Shown here: positions 26,702-35,035 of the stretch, in pieces | Layout of the letters: the number at the start of each line of letters is the position of its first letter | Numbering within the stretch: the stretch's first letter is position 1 | Origin: Roseibium litorale | GTDB taxonomy: Bacteria; Pseudomonadota; Alphaproteobacteria; Rhizobiales; Stappiaceae | Length of the DNA stretch: 64,000 nt | Assembly (NCBI RefSeq): GCF_014842915.1 | Contig: NZ_JACYXI010000011.1 | Span: forward strand, 1 to 64,000 | Direction of reading: 5' to 3' | Notes under the pieces: model-generated | What the model saw: the letters and a program-made list of their open reading frames with translations, nothing else | What the model was told of the DNA's origin: nothing | Databases searched by the model: none | Translations under genes and position numbers: made by a program

Positions 26702-27383
26702 AGTCGCCTCCTGTGAAAGGAAAGCGGTCAACTCATCCGCTTGTTCTTTTTTGCTCCTGCAAGCACGCACCCGCTTGCGGAGCATTGTTTTGCGGTTGGA
26801 TCCGCAGTCTTCTGGGCAAACACTCCTCCGGTTGCAAACCGGAGTGATTTGCAGTCACGCGCACTGTATTTCTTGTTTTAGGGAAGGAGTGGCTTTCTAT
26901 TTTTGATAGAAAATTACTCACTTTTCTCTCTATTCCTGTGTTTCTATTTTTGATTTTATTGCAGATTTTGGCATAAGCTATTTTATTGCGAAATATCGCA
27001 ATGTGCCTTGCTGTCATCTGATTCTAGTCTTGCTTAATTTTTATAAGTATTGAACATCAAATATGAGAAAATCAAAGAAAAATTAACTTCTTGCAATTTT
27101 TGAGAGCCGTTTTTGGCCAATTCTAAGGTGCTGCATCCGCAAAAATGACGGATTGAGAGGCTTGCGGAAAATCCCTCAGTAGAAAACAGAAACCGTTTTG
27201 CAGGAAGTTATTGCTCCGGAACGAAAAATTCAGTTTCCGAAAAAAATCAGGTGAGGCGGAGAGGCCATGCAATGCCCTGGGTCTGGCCTGGGCAGGTTTG
27301 CTGGCGTCACACGTATGGTGGCAGGACTTGGGCTGTTCTTTATGCTGTCCAGGCAGACAATAGAGCATCATTGTCAGATGTTA
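26702..27383. promoter_or_regulatory. Long AT-rich region upstream of dnaA with several palindromes
   Basis: No convincing gene is present in these 680 bp. The centre (about 26870-27110) is strikingly AT-rich against the GC-rich surroundings. It holds three inverted repeats: CTCCGGTT-gca-AACCGGAG (26826-26844), TTTCTAT-ttttg-ATAGAAA (26894-26912) and ATTGCGA-aata-TCGCAAT (26985-27002). The 14-mer TTTCTATTTTTGAT is repeated directly at 26894 and 26941, 47 bp apart. One GANTC (CcrM methylation) site lies at 27020-27024. I find no TTATCCACA-type DnaA box. It probably holds the dnaA promoter and its control sites. Confidence 0.55.
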
Positions 27384-27414
27384 TTGGTGTCCGCGGAAGG
27401 ACCGCGGACACCAA
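27384..27414 (-). terminator. Strong hairpin at the end of the Glyoxalase_8-domain gene
   Basis: A perfect 13-bp stem (TTGGTGTCCGCGG with CCGCGGACACCAA) around AAGGA begins two bases after the stop of the leftward gene 27417-27854. There is no T-run, so it may act by stalling or by protecting the 3' end. Confidence 0.6.
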
Positions 27415-27416
27415 GT

Positions 27417-27854
27417 TTATGCCTGAATCTTTCTCAGGACGAGATGGGGCTGGCCATCGGACGTCTTTTCGACAGTGTGGCCTTCAGGGCCGATTGTGGC
27501 GTTTACGCGTTTGCGGAAGGCCGAGAAGCTGTCGAATGCCACCACATCGACCGGTGTGTCGAAGTCGATGGCGACGCGCTGCCAGCCGTCCGCTCCGATG
27601 CGGGAAACGGACACAAGCGTGCCGGTGAAGGCCTGATGCAGGTAAGTGCCGCTCACCTTATCGCCAGGAGACAGGGTCAGGTCTGGCTGATTGCCTTTGG
27701 CCGCAAACAGAGTGTTCCAGTCTCTGTAGCCATATTGTCTGGCAATCAGGTCAAGAGTCTGGCCATGGCTGGGCGTTTGGCCGGTGCCGGAGGGCAGGGC
27801 GGCTCTGAGCCGCTTGGCCTGCGCCTTGAGATCATTAATCGAAGGAAGTGTCAT
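27417..27854 (-). CDS. Glyoxalase_8 (glyoxalase-related) domain protein
   Basis: This 145-residue protein has the N-terminal segment DLKAQAKRLRAAL followed by SHGQTLDLIARQYGYRDWNTL, typical of the glyoxalase-related domain (PF20066). The C-terminal 80 residues contain GDKVSGTYLHQAFTGTLVSV and VAIDFDTPVDVVAF, a beta-rich part of unknown role. No glyoxalase activity can be inferred: metal ligands of classical VOC enzymes are not evident. It is separated from dnaA by the AT-rich region and ends at the hairpin 27384-27414. Confidence 0.75.
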   Translation of the reverse strand: MTLPSINDLKAQAKRLRAALPSGTGQTPSHGQTLDLIARQYGYRDWNTLFAAKGNQPDLTLSPGDKVSGTYLHQAFTGTLVSVSRIGADGWQRVAIDFDTPVDVVAFDSFSAFRKRVNATIGPEGHTVEKTSDGQPHLVLRKIQA

Positions 27855-28066
27855 GGATCGCGCCTTTCCGCGGCCGCAGGCATTCCACTTGATGGGGCCC
27901 GCATTGCCATCGGCCTGCTTATCGCAAAAGGCTGATCGGTCCGGTCCGGGTCAACTGACCCAATCCGGGAAGGTTTCACCATGGCCTTCGACAGGCTGCG
28001 AGCGGCTGGGACCTTCTGCCCAGCCGCCGAAATAGGTAGCGGTTCCCGCTTTGTCAAGATTTGCCG

Positions 28067-29479
28067 TTAAAGCATGCTGCCGGGGTTCAGGATGCCCTTG
28101 GGGTCCAGCGCTGCCTTTATCTTGCGCATCATATCCAGCTCTACCGGGCTTTTGACTTCTGCCAGAAGGTCCCGCTTCATCCTGCCGATGCCGTGTTCCG
28201 CAGAAATCGAACCGCCGAACTCAAGGACGATGCCGTGAACAAGAGCGCTCATCTCATCCCATTTTGCCAGATAGCTGTCCCGGTCGGCTCCGATCGGCTG
28301 GCTGATGTTGAAGTGGATGTTGCCATCGCCGAGATGCCCGAAGGGAACAGGGCGGCATCCGGGGACAAATTCGCGGACGGCAGCAATGGTGCGGTCCAGA
28401 AACTCCGGGATGCGTCCGACCGGTACGGAAACATCATGCTTGATGGAACCGCCTTCCTTCTTCTGAACCTCGGACATGCCATGGCGGATCCGCCAGAAGT
28501 CAGAGACCTGGTTCATCGATTGGGCAATTGCGGCGTCCTCGACAATTCCAGCGTCAAAGGCCTCGCTCAAGACGGCTTCCAGAAGGTCGTGGACGGGAAA
28601 GGCTTCCGATCCGCTCGAGAGTTCCAGAAGGGCATACCACTGATGGGGAGTCTGCAGCGGATCACGGGCGCCGTCCAGGTGAGCAACGCAAAACTCCATC
28701 CCGATCCGGGGCATCAGCTCGAAACCGGTTAGTACTGGACCGGCCTGTGCCTTAGCCATGGAGAAGAGCTTGAGTGCGGCGTGGGGATCCTGCAACCCTG
28801 CAAAGGCTGCTTCAAGTTTCTTCGGCCTGGGGAAAAGTTTCAGAGCGGCAGCTGTAATGATGCCCAAAGTCCCCTCTCCGCCGATAAATAATTGTTTCAA
28901 ATCATAACCGGTATTGTCTTTTCTCAAGGTTTTGAGACCGTCCCAGACGTCTCCGTTTGGAAGCACGACTTCGAGGCCGAGAACGAGGTCACGGGTGTTG
29001 CCATAGGCGAGTACGGCGGTGCCTCCGGCGTTGGTTGAGATGTTGCCACCGATCTGACAGGAACCTTGCGAGCCGAGCGCAAGAGGGAACAGGCGGTCGG
29101 CTTTTTCCGCCTCCTGCTGCAGGGTTTCCAGCACCACACCGCTGTCCACGGTGATGGTAAAACCGTCCGGGTCGATGGCCCTCACGGAATTCATCCGGCT
29201 AAGGGACAGGACGATTTCCTCCCCGGTTTCCAAAGGGATCTGGGCTCCGACAAGACCCGTATTGCCCCCTTGGGGGACGATCCTCAGACCGTGGTTGTAG
29301 GCATATCTCATGAGGGCGCTGACCTGAGCTGTGGAGCCCGGACGCAGAACCATTGACGACCTGCCCTGATACTTGTCGCGCCACTCGCGCAGGTAAGGTG
29401 CCTTGTCTTCGGGACTGGTCAGCACATGCGCCTCGCCGATGATCGCCGCAAATCCGGCTGCGTGGTGAGAGGGCTCCAT
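28067..29479 (-). CDS. FAD-linked oxidase, D-2-hydroxyglutarate/D-lactate dehydrogenase type
   Basis: This 470-residue flavoprotein belongs to the VAO/PCMH family with an FAD-oxidase C-terminal domain. The FAD-binding part has VPQGGNTGLVGA, the QIGGNISTNAGGT loop and RDLVLGLEVVLP; the C-terminus has PFGHLGDGNIHFN and SAEHGIGRMKR, the metal- and substrate-binding residues of D-2-hydroxyacid dehydrogenases. It most resembles bacterial D-2-hydroxyglutarate dehydrogenase-like enzymes; D-lactate or glycolate cannot be excluded. It is divergent from fabI. Confidence 0.85.
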   Translation of the reverse strand: MEPSHHAAGFAAIIGEAHVLTSPEDKAPYLREWRDKYQGRSSMVLRPGSTAQVSALMRYAYNHGLRIVPQGGNTGLVGAQIPLETGEEIVLSLSRMNSVRAIDPDGFTITVDSGVVLETLQQEAEKADRLFPLALGSQGSCQIGGNISTNAGGTAVLAYGNTRDLVLGLEVVLPNGDVWDGLKTLRKDNTGYDLKQLFIGGEGTLGIITAAALKLFPRPKKLEAAFAGLQDPHAALKLFSMAKAQAGPVLTGFELMPRIGMEFCVAHLDGARDPLQTPHQWYALLELSSGSEAFPVHDLLEAVLSEAFDAGIVEDAAIAQSMNQVSDFWRIRHGMSEVQKKEGGSIKHDVSVPVGRIPEFLDRTIAAVREFVPGCRPVPFGHLGDGNIHFNISQPIGADRDSYLAKWDEMSALVHGIVLEFGGSISAEHGIGRMKRDLLAEVKSPVELDMMRKIKAALDPKGILNPGSML

Positions 29480-29651
29480 GAGCGCGTATCCTCATCTCTT
29501 AAAGGGTCAAATCCGGGCGGTAACATAGTGGCATGTCCTCCGACCGTCGACGGTTTATACCGGCTCCGGCAGTCTTGAAGGATGAGGGGGGGTGTGCCAT
29601 ACGGTGCCGACCCATTTGCGGGTGATGGAAGGTATCCTTTTGGAGAATACG

Positions 29652-30470
29652 ATGGCGGGTACGCAGGGATTGATGAACGGCAAGCGCGGTCTGATCATGG
29701 GCGTCGCGAACAACAAGTCGATTGCCTGGGGAATTGCCAAGGCCTTGAGCGATGCCGGAGCTGAGCTGGCCCTTACCTATCAGGGAGACGCGCTGAAGAA
29801 GCGTGTTGAGCCGCTGGCCGAACAGCTGGGCGCATTTGTTGCTGGGCATTGCGATGTGACCGATCCGGCAACCATGGATGCCGTGTTCAACGGGCTGGAA
29901 GAGAAGTGGGGCAAGATCGACTTTCTCGTTCATGCCGTGGCTTTTTCCGATAAGGACGAGCTGACCGGCCGCTACGTTGACACGACTGCAGCCAACTTCG
30001 ACCGCACGATGAACATCTCCGTCTACTCGTTGACTGCTGTGACCCAGCGCGCCGAGAAGCTGATGGCCGATGGCGGCTCCATCCTGACACTCACCTATTA
30101 TGGTGCTGAGAAGGTCATGCCGCATTACAACGTCATGGGCGTTGCCAAGGCGGCTCTGGAAGCGAGCGTAAAGTATCTCGCCATGGATCTTGGCCCGAAG
30201 AACATCCGCGTCAACGCGATTTCCGCAGGTCCGATCAAGACCCTTGCGGCCTCCGGCATTGGCGACTTCCGTTATATTCTGAAGTGGAACGAGTACAACT
30301 CGCCGCTGCGCCGCAACGTGACCATTGAGGATGTCGGCAATGGCGCTCTCTACCTGCTGTCTGACATGGGCGCGGGCGTGACCGGCGAAATCCAGCATGT
30401 GGACTGCGGTTATAACATCGTCGGCATGAAGGCCGTCGATGCGCCGGATATCTCGGTCAACAAGGAATAA
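29652..30470 (+). CDS. fabI: Enoyl-[acyl-carrier-protein] reductase FabI
   Basis: This NADH-dependent enzyme performs the last step of each fatty-acid elongation cycle. The ATG at 29652 follows GGAG and gives 272 residues. Motifs: GLIMGVANNKSIAWGIA (nucleotide binding), HYNVMGVAKAALEA with the catalytic Tyr-x6-Lys, and RVNAISAGPIKTLAASGI, as in E. coli FabI. Enzymes of this type are the target of triclosan. A strong terminator follows, so it is transcribed separately from the next + strand gene. Confidence 0.95.
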   Translation: MAGTQGLMNGKRGLIMGVANNKSIAWGIAKALSDAGAELALTYQGDALKKRVEPLAEQLGAFVAGHCDVTDPATMDAVFNGLEEKWGKIDFLVHAVAFSDKDELTGRYVDTTAANFDRTMNISVYSLTAVTQRAEKLMADGGSILTLTYYGAEKVMPHYNVMGVAKAALEASVKYLAMDLGPKNIRVNAISAGPIKTLAASGIGDFRYILKWNEYNSPLRRNVTIEDVGNGALYLLSDMGAGVTGEIQHVDCGYNIVGMKAVDAPDISVNKE

Positions 30471-30490
30471 GAGCTTCCGCTCCTGATCAA

Positions 30491-30514
30491 GCCGGCCTTC
30501 GGGCCGGCTTTTTT
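30491..30514 (+). terminator. Intrinsic terminator of fabI
   Basis: GCCGGCC-TTCG-GGCCGGC with a stable UUCG tetraloop is followed by six Ts, a textbook rho-independent terminator. Confidence 0.95.
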
Positions 30515-30621
30515 GTGTCTGTAATTCTTGCCTTTTGAGGGAAGCTGGCTTTATCTCCAAGGCCTTCCCGGCGGACGGACCCGTCCGTCATGCCTGCTTC
30601 CAGCCCCACACCGGAGATTTC

Positions 30622-31239
30622 ATGACTTCGACGCCTGCTGCCTACAATCCGGAGTTTCTCATTTTCATCCGCCATGGCCAGACGAATTGGAATGCGGAAG
30701 GCCGGATGCAGGGACAGAAGGACATTCCGCTGAACAGCGTCGGCGAGGGGCAGGCGACTGGCAACGGCGAGCGGCTGAAAGCCTTTCTGGAGACTGAGGG
30801 GCTAAGTGCATCCCATTTTGATTGGGTCGCGTCCCCGCTTGGGCGCACCCGGGCGACCATGGAGCGGGTAAGGACCGCGATGGGGCTCCAGCCGGACGCA
30901 TACCGCCTGGACGATCAGCTGAAGGAAATCAGCTTCGGGGATTGGGAAGCATTTACTCTCGAAGAGCTCGCTGACACGGAACAGGATCTGGTCGTGAGCC
31001 GGCGTGCCGACAAATGGGGTTTCGTGCCGCCCAATGGGGAGAGCTACGAAATGCTGTCCCGCCGTATTGAAGCCTGGCTCCGCACCGTCGACAAGCCGAG
31101 CGTGGTGGTTGCTCATGGCGGCGTTTTCCGCGTTCTGAGGGGGCTTCTGGAAAACCTGGATACGACGGTTATTCCAAGGCTTGATGTGCCTCAGGACAAG
31201 GTGTTCGTTTGGAGGAGCGGCGGGTTCCATTGGGTGTAA
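30622..31239 (+). CDS. Histidine phosphatase family protein (phosphoglycerate mutase-like)
   Basis: This 205-residue protein has the RHGQTNWN motif with the phosphorylated histidine near residue 17 and a second catalytic histidine in VVAHGGVFR. SPLGRTRATM and the glutamate in LKEISFGDWE complete the site. It may be a 2,3-bisphosphoglycerate-type mutase or, more likely at this size, a general phosphatase. The ATG at 30622 has GGAG upstream. It is the first of three + strand genes ending with aroC. Confidence 0.87.
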   Translation: MTSTPAAYNPEFLIFIRHGQTNWNAEGRMQGQKDIPLNSVGEGQATGNGERLKAFLETEGLSASHFDWVASPLGRTRATMERVRTAMGLQPDAYRLDDQLKEISFGDWEAFTLEELADTEQDLVVSRRADKWGFVPPNGESYEMLSRRIEAWLRTVDKPSVVVAHGGVFRVLRGLLENLDTTVIPRLDVPQDKVFVWRSGGFHWV

Positions 31240-31350
31240 GCGAGGGACTTCCCTTCACGTGGCTTACACTGCATCGTGACTTTCTCCGGGGTGCAGCGTG
31301 CGATCCGGGTGCTCATCTTCCGCGTAAGCGCAGGATGGAAAGGAACCACG

Positions 31351-32544
31351 ATGTCTATGGCTCAGGACTTCTTCTACCGGGATCTGCCCGCTTTCGCAGA
31401 TTTCAATACGGTTGGCGATACCGCGTCCTATCAGCCGGTTCCCGAGGATTGGGTTGTGCTCGCCTCGGATATCGTCCGTTCGCGTGACGCTATAGCGGCG
31501 GGGCGGTACAAGGACGTCAACATGATTGCGGCTGCGGTCATTTCCGCAGTTCTGAACCGGGTCGGCCGCGATAAGGTTCCCTTCGTATTCGGCGGTGATG
31601 GGGCGTTTTTGCTTGTCCCTGCGTCTGATGCTGCTGCTGGGAAGGAAGCTTTGGCTGGTCTTGCCCGTCTTGCCCGGAACGAGTCCGGTCTGGAACTCCG
31701 GATTGCCGCCATTCCAGTTGCCCATCTTCGTGCCTTGGGTGCAGATATTCTGCTGCGCAAATACGAGCTCGGTCCAGACACATACCTCGCCATGGCTATT
31801 GGTGATGGTCTGGAGCTTGCCGACCGGATCCTCAAGGATCCGGAGGCGGTGACACCGTTTGCCATCAGGATCGGCAACCCGCCGCGGCCCAATCTTGATG
31901 GCCTTTCTTGCCGGTGGGAGCCTCTGCCCTCCGAACGTGGAAGGATTGCCTCTCTCATCGTGAAGCCGTCCCGTACCGTGTCCGGCACCGTGCCCTTGAA
32001 GGAAATCCAAGAGGGCATCAGGGAGATCGTCGGGCGGGACCCGTTCGGCGAGACGAACGATGGCAACCATGTGACGCCGTCCCGTCTGCGTTTCAAGTTT
32101 CCCCCGCCGGGGCTTTCGCTGGAGGCAGGCTACGCAGGGGCAAACTGGAGCCGGAGCCTGCAATGGCTGATGGGGGCATTGCAGAGCCTGGCATTTCTGG
32201 TCTCTTATAAGACTGGATTGACCATCGGTCCGCTGAACCGGGACAGGTATCTGAAGGAGATCAGCCGGCAGACGGATCACCGCAAGCTGGATGATTCCCT
32301 GCGGCTGGTGCTGGATCTGACGGTTGAACAGCTGGCAAGCCTCAAGACCTATCTGGAGACAGCCTTCGCCAATGGCCGCCTGGTCTTCGGTCTTCACGAG
32401 ACGGACAGCGCGCTGATGACCTGCTTCGTGTCCGATCTCGGTGCAAGCCGCCATGTGCATTTCATCGACGGCGCGGATGGCGGTCTTTCCATGGCTGCCA
32501 CCGACTTCAAGCAGCGTCTTGCGTCGCGTTCTACTGCCTTGTGA
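31351..32544 (+). CDS. DUF3095 protein (cyclase-fold-like)
   Basis: This 397-residue soluble protein matches DUF3095. The N-terminal half contains VLASDIVRSRDAIAAGRYK and PFVFGGDGAFLLVP, which recall class III nucleotide cyclases and GGDEF folds (a metal-binding aspartate after strand 1 and a GGD turn). The conserved WEPLPSERG and CFVSDLGASRHVHFIDGADG blocks are typical of the family. Function is untested as far as I know. The ATG at 31351 is preceded by AAGGAA. It lies between a histidine phosphatase and aroC. Confidence 0.82.
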   Translation: MSMAQDFFYRDLPAFADFNTVGDTASYQPVPEDWVVLASDIVRSRDAIAAGRYKDVNMIAAAVISAVLNRVGRDKVPFVFGGDGAFLLVPASDAAAGKEALAGLARLARNESGLELRIAAIPVAHLRALGADILLRKYELGPDTYLAMAIGDGLELADRILKDPEAVTPFAIRIGNPPRPNLDGLSCRWEPLPSERGRIASLIVKPSRTVSGTVPLKEIQEGIREIVGRDPFGETNDGNHVTPSRLRFKFPPPGLSLEAGYAGANWSRSLQWLMGALQSLAFLVSYKTGLTIGPLNRDRYLKEISRQTDHRKLDDSLRLVLDLTVEQLASLKTYLETAFANGRLVFGLHETDSALMTCFVSDLGASRHVHFIDGADGGLSMAATDFKQRLASRSTAL

Positions 32545-32656
32545 GGTCTGCCTTGACTGCTTCCGCACTTGAGATCGGCGGGCCTATGGCTTATCGCTTG
32601 CCGCACGAAATTCAGCGGACCCGGCCTGTTTCGGGCCGCCATTGGGAAGGCAAGGC

Positions 32657-33742
32657 ATGTCGCATAATTCGTTCGGCCATCTGTTTCGCGTAACGACCTG
32701 GGGTGAAAGCCACGGACCGGCGATTGGCTGCGTCGTGGACGGCTGCCCTTCTCTGATCCCGTTGACCGAAGCCGATATCCAGGGCTTCATGGAAAAGCGT
32801 AAGCCCGGTCAGTCCAAGTACACCACTCAGCGCCGTGAGCCTGATGAGGTAAAAATCCTGTCCGGCGTGATGATTGACGAGGACGGCGTTCAAAAGACGA
32901 CCGGCACGCCGATTTCGCTCTTCGTGGAAAACACCGACCAGCGGTCCAAGGATTATTCCGAAATCAAGGACCGCTTCCGTCCGGGCCATGCGGATTTCAC
33001 CTATGATGCCAAATACGGCATCCGTGATTACCGTGGCGGTGGCCGGTCTTCGGCCCGTGAGACCGCCATGCGCGTGGCCGCCGGTGCCGTTGCCCGAAAG
33101 GTTATTCCGGATATCACCATCCGTGCGGCGCTGGTTCAGGTCGGCCCGCACAAGATCAACCGGAACAACTGGGACTGGGCCGAGATCGACAACAATCCGT
33201 TCTTCTGCCCGGATGCCGAAGCCGCAAAGCTCTGGGCCGACTATCTGGACGGCATCCGCAAGGCAGGGTCTTCCATTGGTGCGGTGGTCGAGGTTGTTGC
33301 CGAGGGTGTTCCGGCTGGCTGGGGCGCGCCGATCTACGGCAAGCTGGATACGGATCTGGCCGCGGCAATGATGTCCATCAATGCGGTCAAGGGCGTTGAA
33401 GTTGGCAACGGATTTGACGCTGCTTGCCTTACGGGCGAGGAAAATGCCGACGAGATCCGCATCGGTGCGGATGGCAAGCCTGTGTTTCTGACCAATAACT
33501 CCGGCGGCGTTCTGGGCGGCATTTCCAACGGCGATCCGCTGGTTGTCCGCTTTGCGGTCAAGCCGACCTCGTCCATTCTGACCGAGCGCAAGTCCATCAC
33601 CCGTCAGGGCGAAGAGGTGGACGTGATGACCAAGGGCCGCCACGATCCTTGCGTTGGTATCCGCGCAGTGCCGGTGGGCGAGGCCATGATGGCTTGTGTG
33701 CTGGCCGATCATTTTCTGCGCCACCGCGGCCAGATCGGCTGA
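32657..33742 (+). CDS. aroC: Chorismate synthase AroC
   Basis: This enzyme converts EPSP to chorismate using reduced FMN, closing the shikimate pathway. The ATG at 32657 gives 361 residues. Diagnostic motifs: [60 protein letters not shown] and [18 protein letters not shown]. It is the last gene of a + strand run; a weak G/C hairpin (33765-33782, GGGCGG with CCGCCC) lies 20 bp beyond the stop. Confidence 0.97.
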   Translation: MSHNSFGHLFRVTTWGESHGPAIGCVVDGCPSLIPLTEADIQGFMEKRKPGQSKYTTQRREPDEVKILSGVMIDEDGVQKTTGTPISLFVENTDQRSKDYSEIKDRFRPGHADFTYDAKYGIRDYRGGGRSSARETAMRVAAGAVARKVIPDITIRAALVQVGPHKINRNNWDWAEIDNNPFFCPDAEAAKLWADYLDGIRKAGSSIGAVVEVVAEGVPAGWGAPIYGKLDTDLAAAMMSINAVKGVEVGNGFDAACLTGEENADEIRIGADGKPVFLTNNSGGVLGGISNGDPLVVRFAVKPTSSILTERKSITRQGEEVDVMTKGRHDPCVGIRAVPVGEAMMACVLADHFLRHRGQIG

Positions 33743-33889
33743 GACGATCACATCTTCGCGAGCGGGGCGGAAATTCCCGCCCTGTTACGTTTAGATACAA
33801 ACTTCGGGCTGGGCAGTTGCTCCCCAGCCTGCTTCACTTCCCTCTTATCGGCTGGTCTTCGAGATCTAGACGCCGGACAGGAGGGAACA

Positions 33890-34795
33890 ATGAACGAGAT
33901 GACGCCCGTACGCCGCAAGACGGCCAAGGATTTCCCGCAGGAACTGCTCGAACTTTACGATTTCTACGCCCACGGCAAGATCAGCAAGCGTGAGTTTCTG
34001 GACAAGGCCGCCCGTTTCGCGGTCGCAGGTGTTACTGCCGGCATGCTGCTGGACCAGCTGAATCCCGACTATGCTCTGGCCCAGCAAGTCGCGCCCGACG
34101 ATGCTGCGATCGAGACCGCCCGCATCAGCTATCCCTCGCCGAACGGCAATGGCGAGGTGAACGGCTATCTGGTGAAGCCCGCCGGGGCGACCGGTAAATT
34201 GCCTGCCATTCTGGTCATTCACGAGAACCGTGGCCTCAATCCCTATATCGAAGACGTTGCCCGCCGCATGGGAAAGGCAGGCTTCCTGGCGCTGGCGCCG
34301 GACGGCCTGACGTCCGTGGGCGGTTATCCCGGCAATGATGACGACGGGCGCGAGCTTCAGAAGAAGGTCGATCCCACGAAGCTGATGAATGACTTCTTCG
34401 CCGGTTTCGAGTTCCTGCTGAAGCATGAGGCTTCCACCGGCAAGGTCGGCGCTGTGGGCTTCTGCTATGGCGGCGGTGTCGTGAATGCGATTGCGGTTGC
34501 CTATCCGGAGCTCTCTGCCGGTGTGCCGTTCTATGGCCGTCAGCCCTCCGCCGAAGATGTTCCGTCGATCCAGGCGCCGCTGCTGATCCAGTATGGGGCG
34601 TTGGACGAGCGCATCAATGCCGGATGGCCAGCGTTTGAGGCGGCTCTCAAGGCCAACAACAAGACCTATGAGGCCTATATCTACGAGGGCGCCAATCACG
34701 GCTTCCACAATGACACGACGCCCCGTTATGACGAGGCGCAGGCGAAACTGGCGGAAGAGCGGACCATCGCGTTCTTCAAGAAATACCTCTCCTGA
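33890..34795 (+). CDS. Dienelactone hydrolase family protein
   Basis: This 301-residue alpha/beta hydrolase has the catalytic cysteine in [14 protein letters not shown], the aspartate in YGALDERIN and the histidine in GANHGFHND. Residues 1-65 form an extension with a hydrophobic helix ([18 protein letters not shown]) that resembles a membrane-spanning or export signal, so it may be exported; no strict twin-arginine motif is seen. AGGAGG precedes the ATG. Such proteins hydrolyse dienelactones, but related members have other ester substrates. Confidence 0.87.
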   Translation: MNEMTPVRRKTAKDFPQELLELYDFYAHGKISKREFLDKAARFAVAGVTAGMLLDQLNPDYALAQQVAPDDAAIETARISYPSPNGNGEVNGYLVKPAGATGKLPAILVIHENRGLNPYIEDVARRMGKAGFLALAPDGLTSVGGYPGNDDDGRELQKKVDPTKLMNDFFAGFEFLLKHEASTGKVGAVGFCYGGGVVNAIAVAYPELSAGVPFYGRQPSAEDVPSIQAPLLIQYGALDERINAGWPAFEAALKANNKTYEAYIYEGANHGFHNDTTPRYDEAQAKLAEERTIAFFKKYLS

Positions 34796-34871
34796 CGACT
34801 GGTCCTCAGGAGTCCGGCTGCTGACAGGATATAAACCCTTCGATAGTCCTCCCGGCCAAGCAGAGCGCGAG

Positions 34872-34945
34872 CCGGGACCGGAGAGCCAAAAGAGTATCGG
34901 TTCTATATTGCTGACCACCGAAACCTATCGGCTCACCGGTCCCGG
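34872..34945. repeat. Long inverted repeat between convergent genes
   Basis: CCGGGACCGGAGAGCC (34872-34887) and GGCTCACCGGTCCCGG (34930-34945) are inverted copies with one mismatch in 16. An inner pair (ATCGGTT and AACCTAT) extends the stem. The element lies between the hydrolase gene and the convergent TRAP permease gene and may end both transcripts. Its right arm overlaps the repeat at 34938-34974. Confidence 0.6.
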
Positions 34946-34974
34946 ATCTCCGCTTCGCTGCGTCCGGGATGACC
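34938..34974. repeat. Dispersed palindromic repeat of alphaproteobacterial type
   Basis: The segment begins GGTCCCGGATCTCCGCTTCG and ends TCCGGGATGACC. This wording (CGGATCTCCGCTTCGCTGCG...CCGGGATGACC) is familiar as a short intergenic repeat found in many copies in Rhizobiales genomes. It is followed by a run of A. Copy number in this genome cannot be counted from the window; no second full copy is present here. Confidence 0.6.
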
Positions 34975-35035
34975 AAAAAAGGATAGGTTGTCATCAATCT
35001 TACGCTCGTCGAGATCGCCGGGCGCTTCATGTGTT

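Noticed and set aside
26733-27017. 94-codon minus-strand frame in the dnaA upstream region
   Set aside because: Low-complexity, lysine-rich product from AT-rich DNA with no ribosome site; considered and dismissed as a missing ribosomal protein S20, whose sequence it does not resemble.
26702-27383. Replication origin upstream of dnaA
   Set aside because: AT-richness and repeats fit, but no DnaA-box cluster is visible, and in alphaproteobacteria oriC is often far from dnaA. Reported as a regulatory region instead.
31264-32568. 434-codon minus-strand frame opposite the DUF3095 gene
   Set aside because: The + strand protein matches a known family; the antisense frame shows no fold-like pattern and no ribosome site.
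32612-33751. 379-codon minus-strand frame opposite aroC
   Set aside because: AroC is unmistakable on the + strand; the other frame is a shadow.
33866-34918. 350-codon minus-strand frame opposite the dienelactone hydrolase gene
   Set aside because: The catalytic triad and AGGAGG site belong to the + strand gene; nothing recognisable is encoded opposite.
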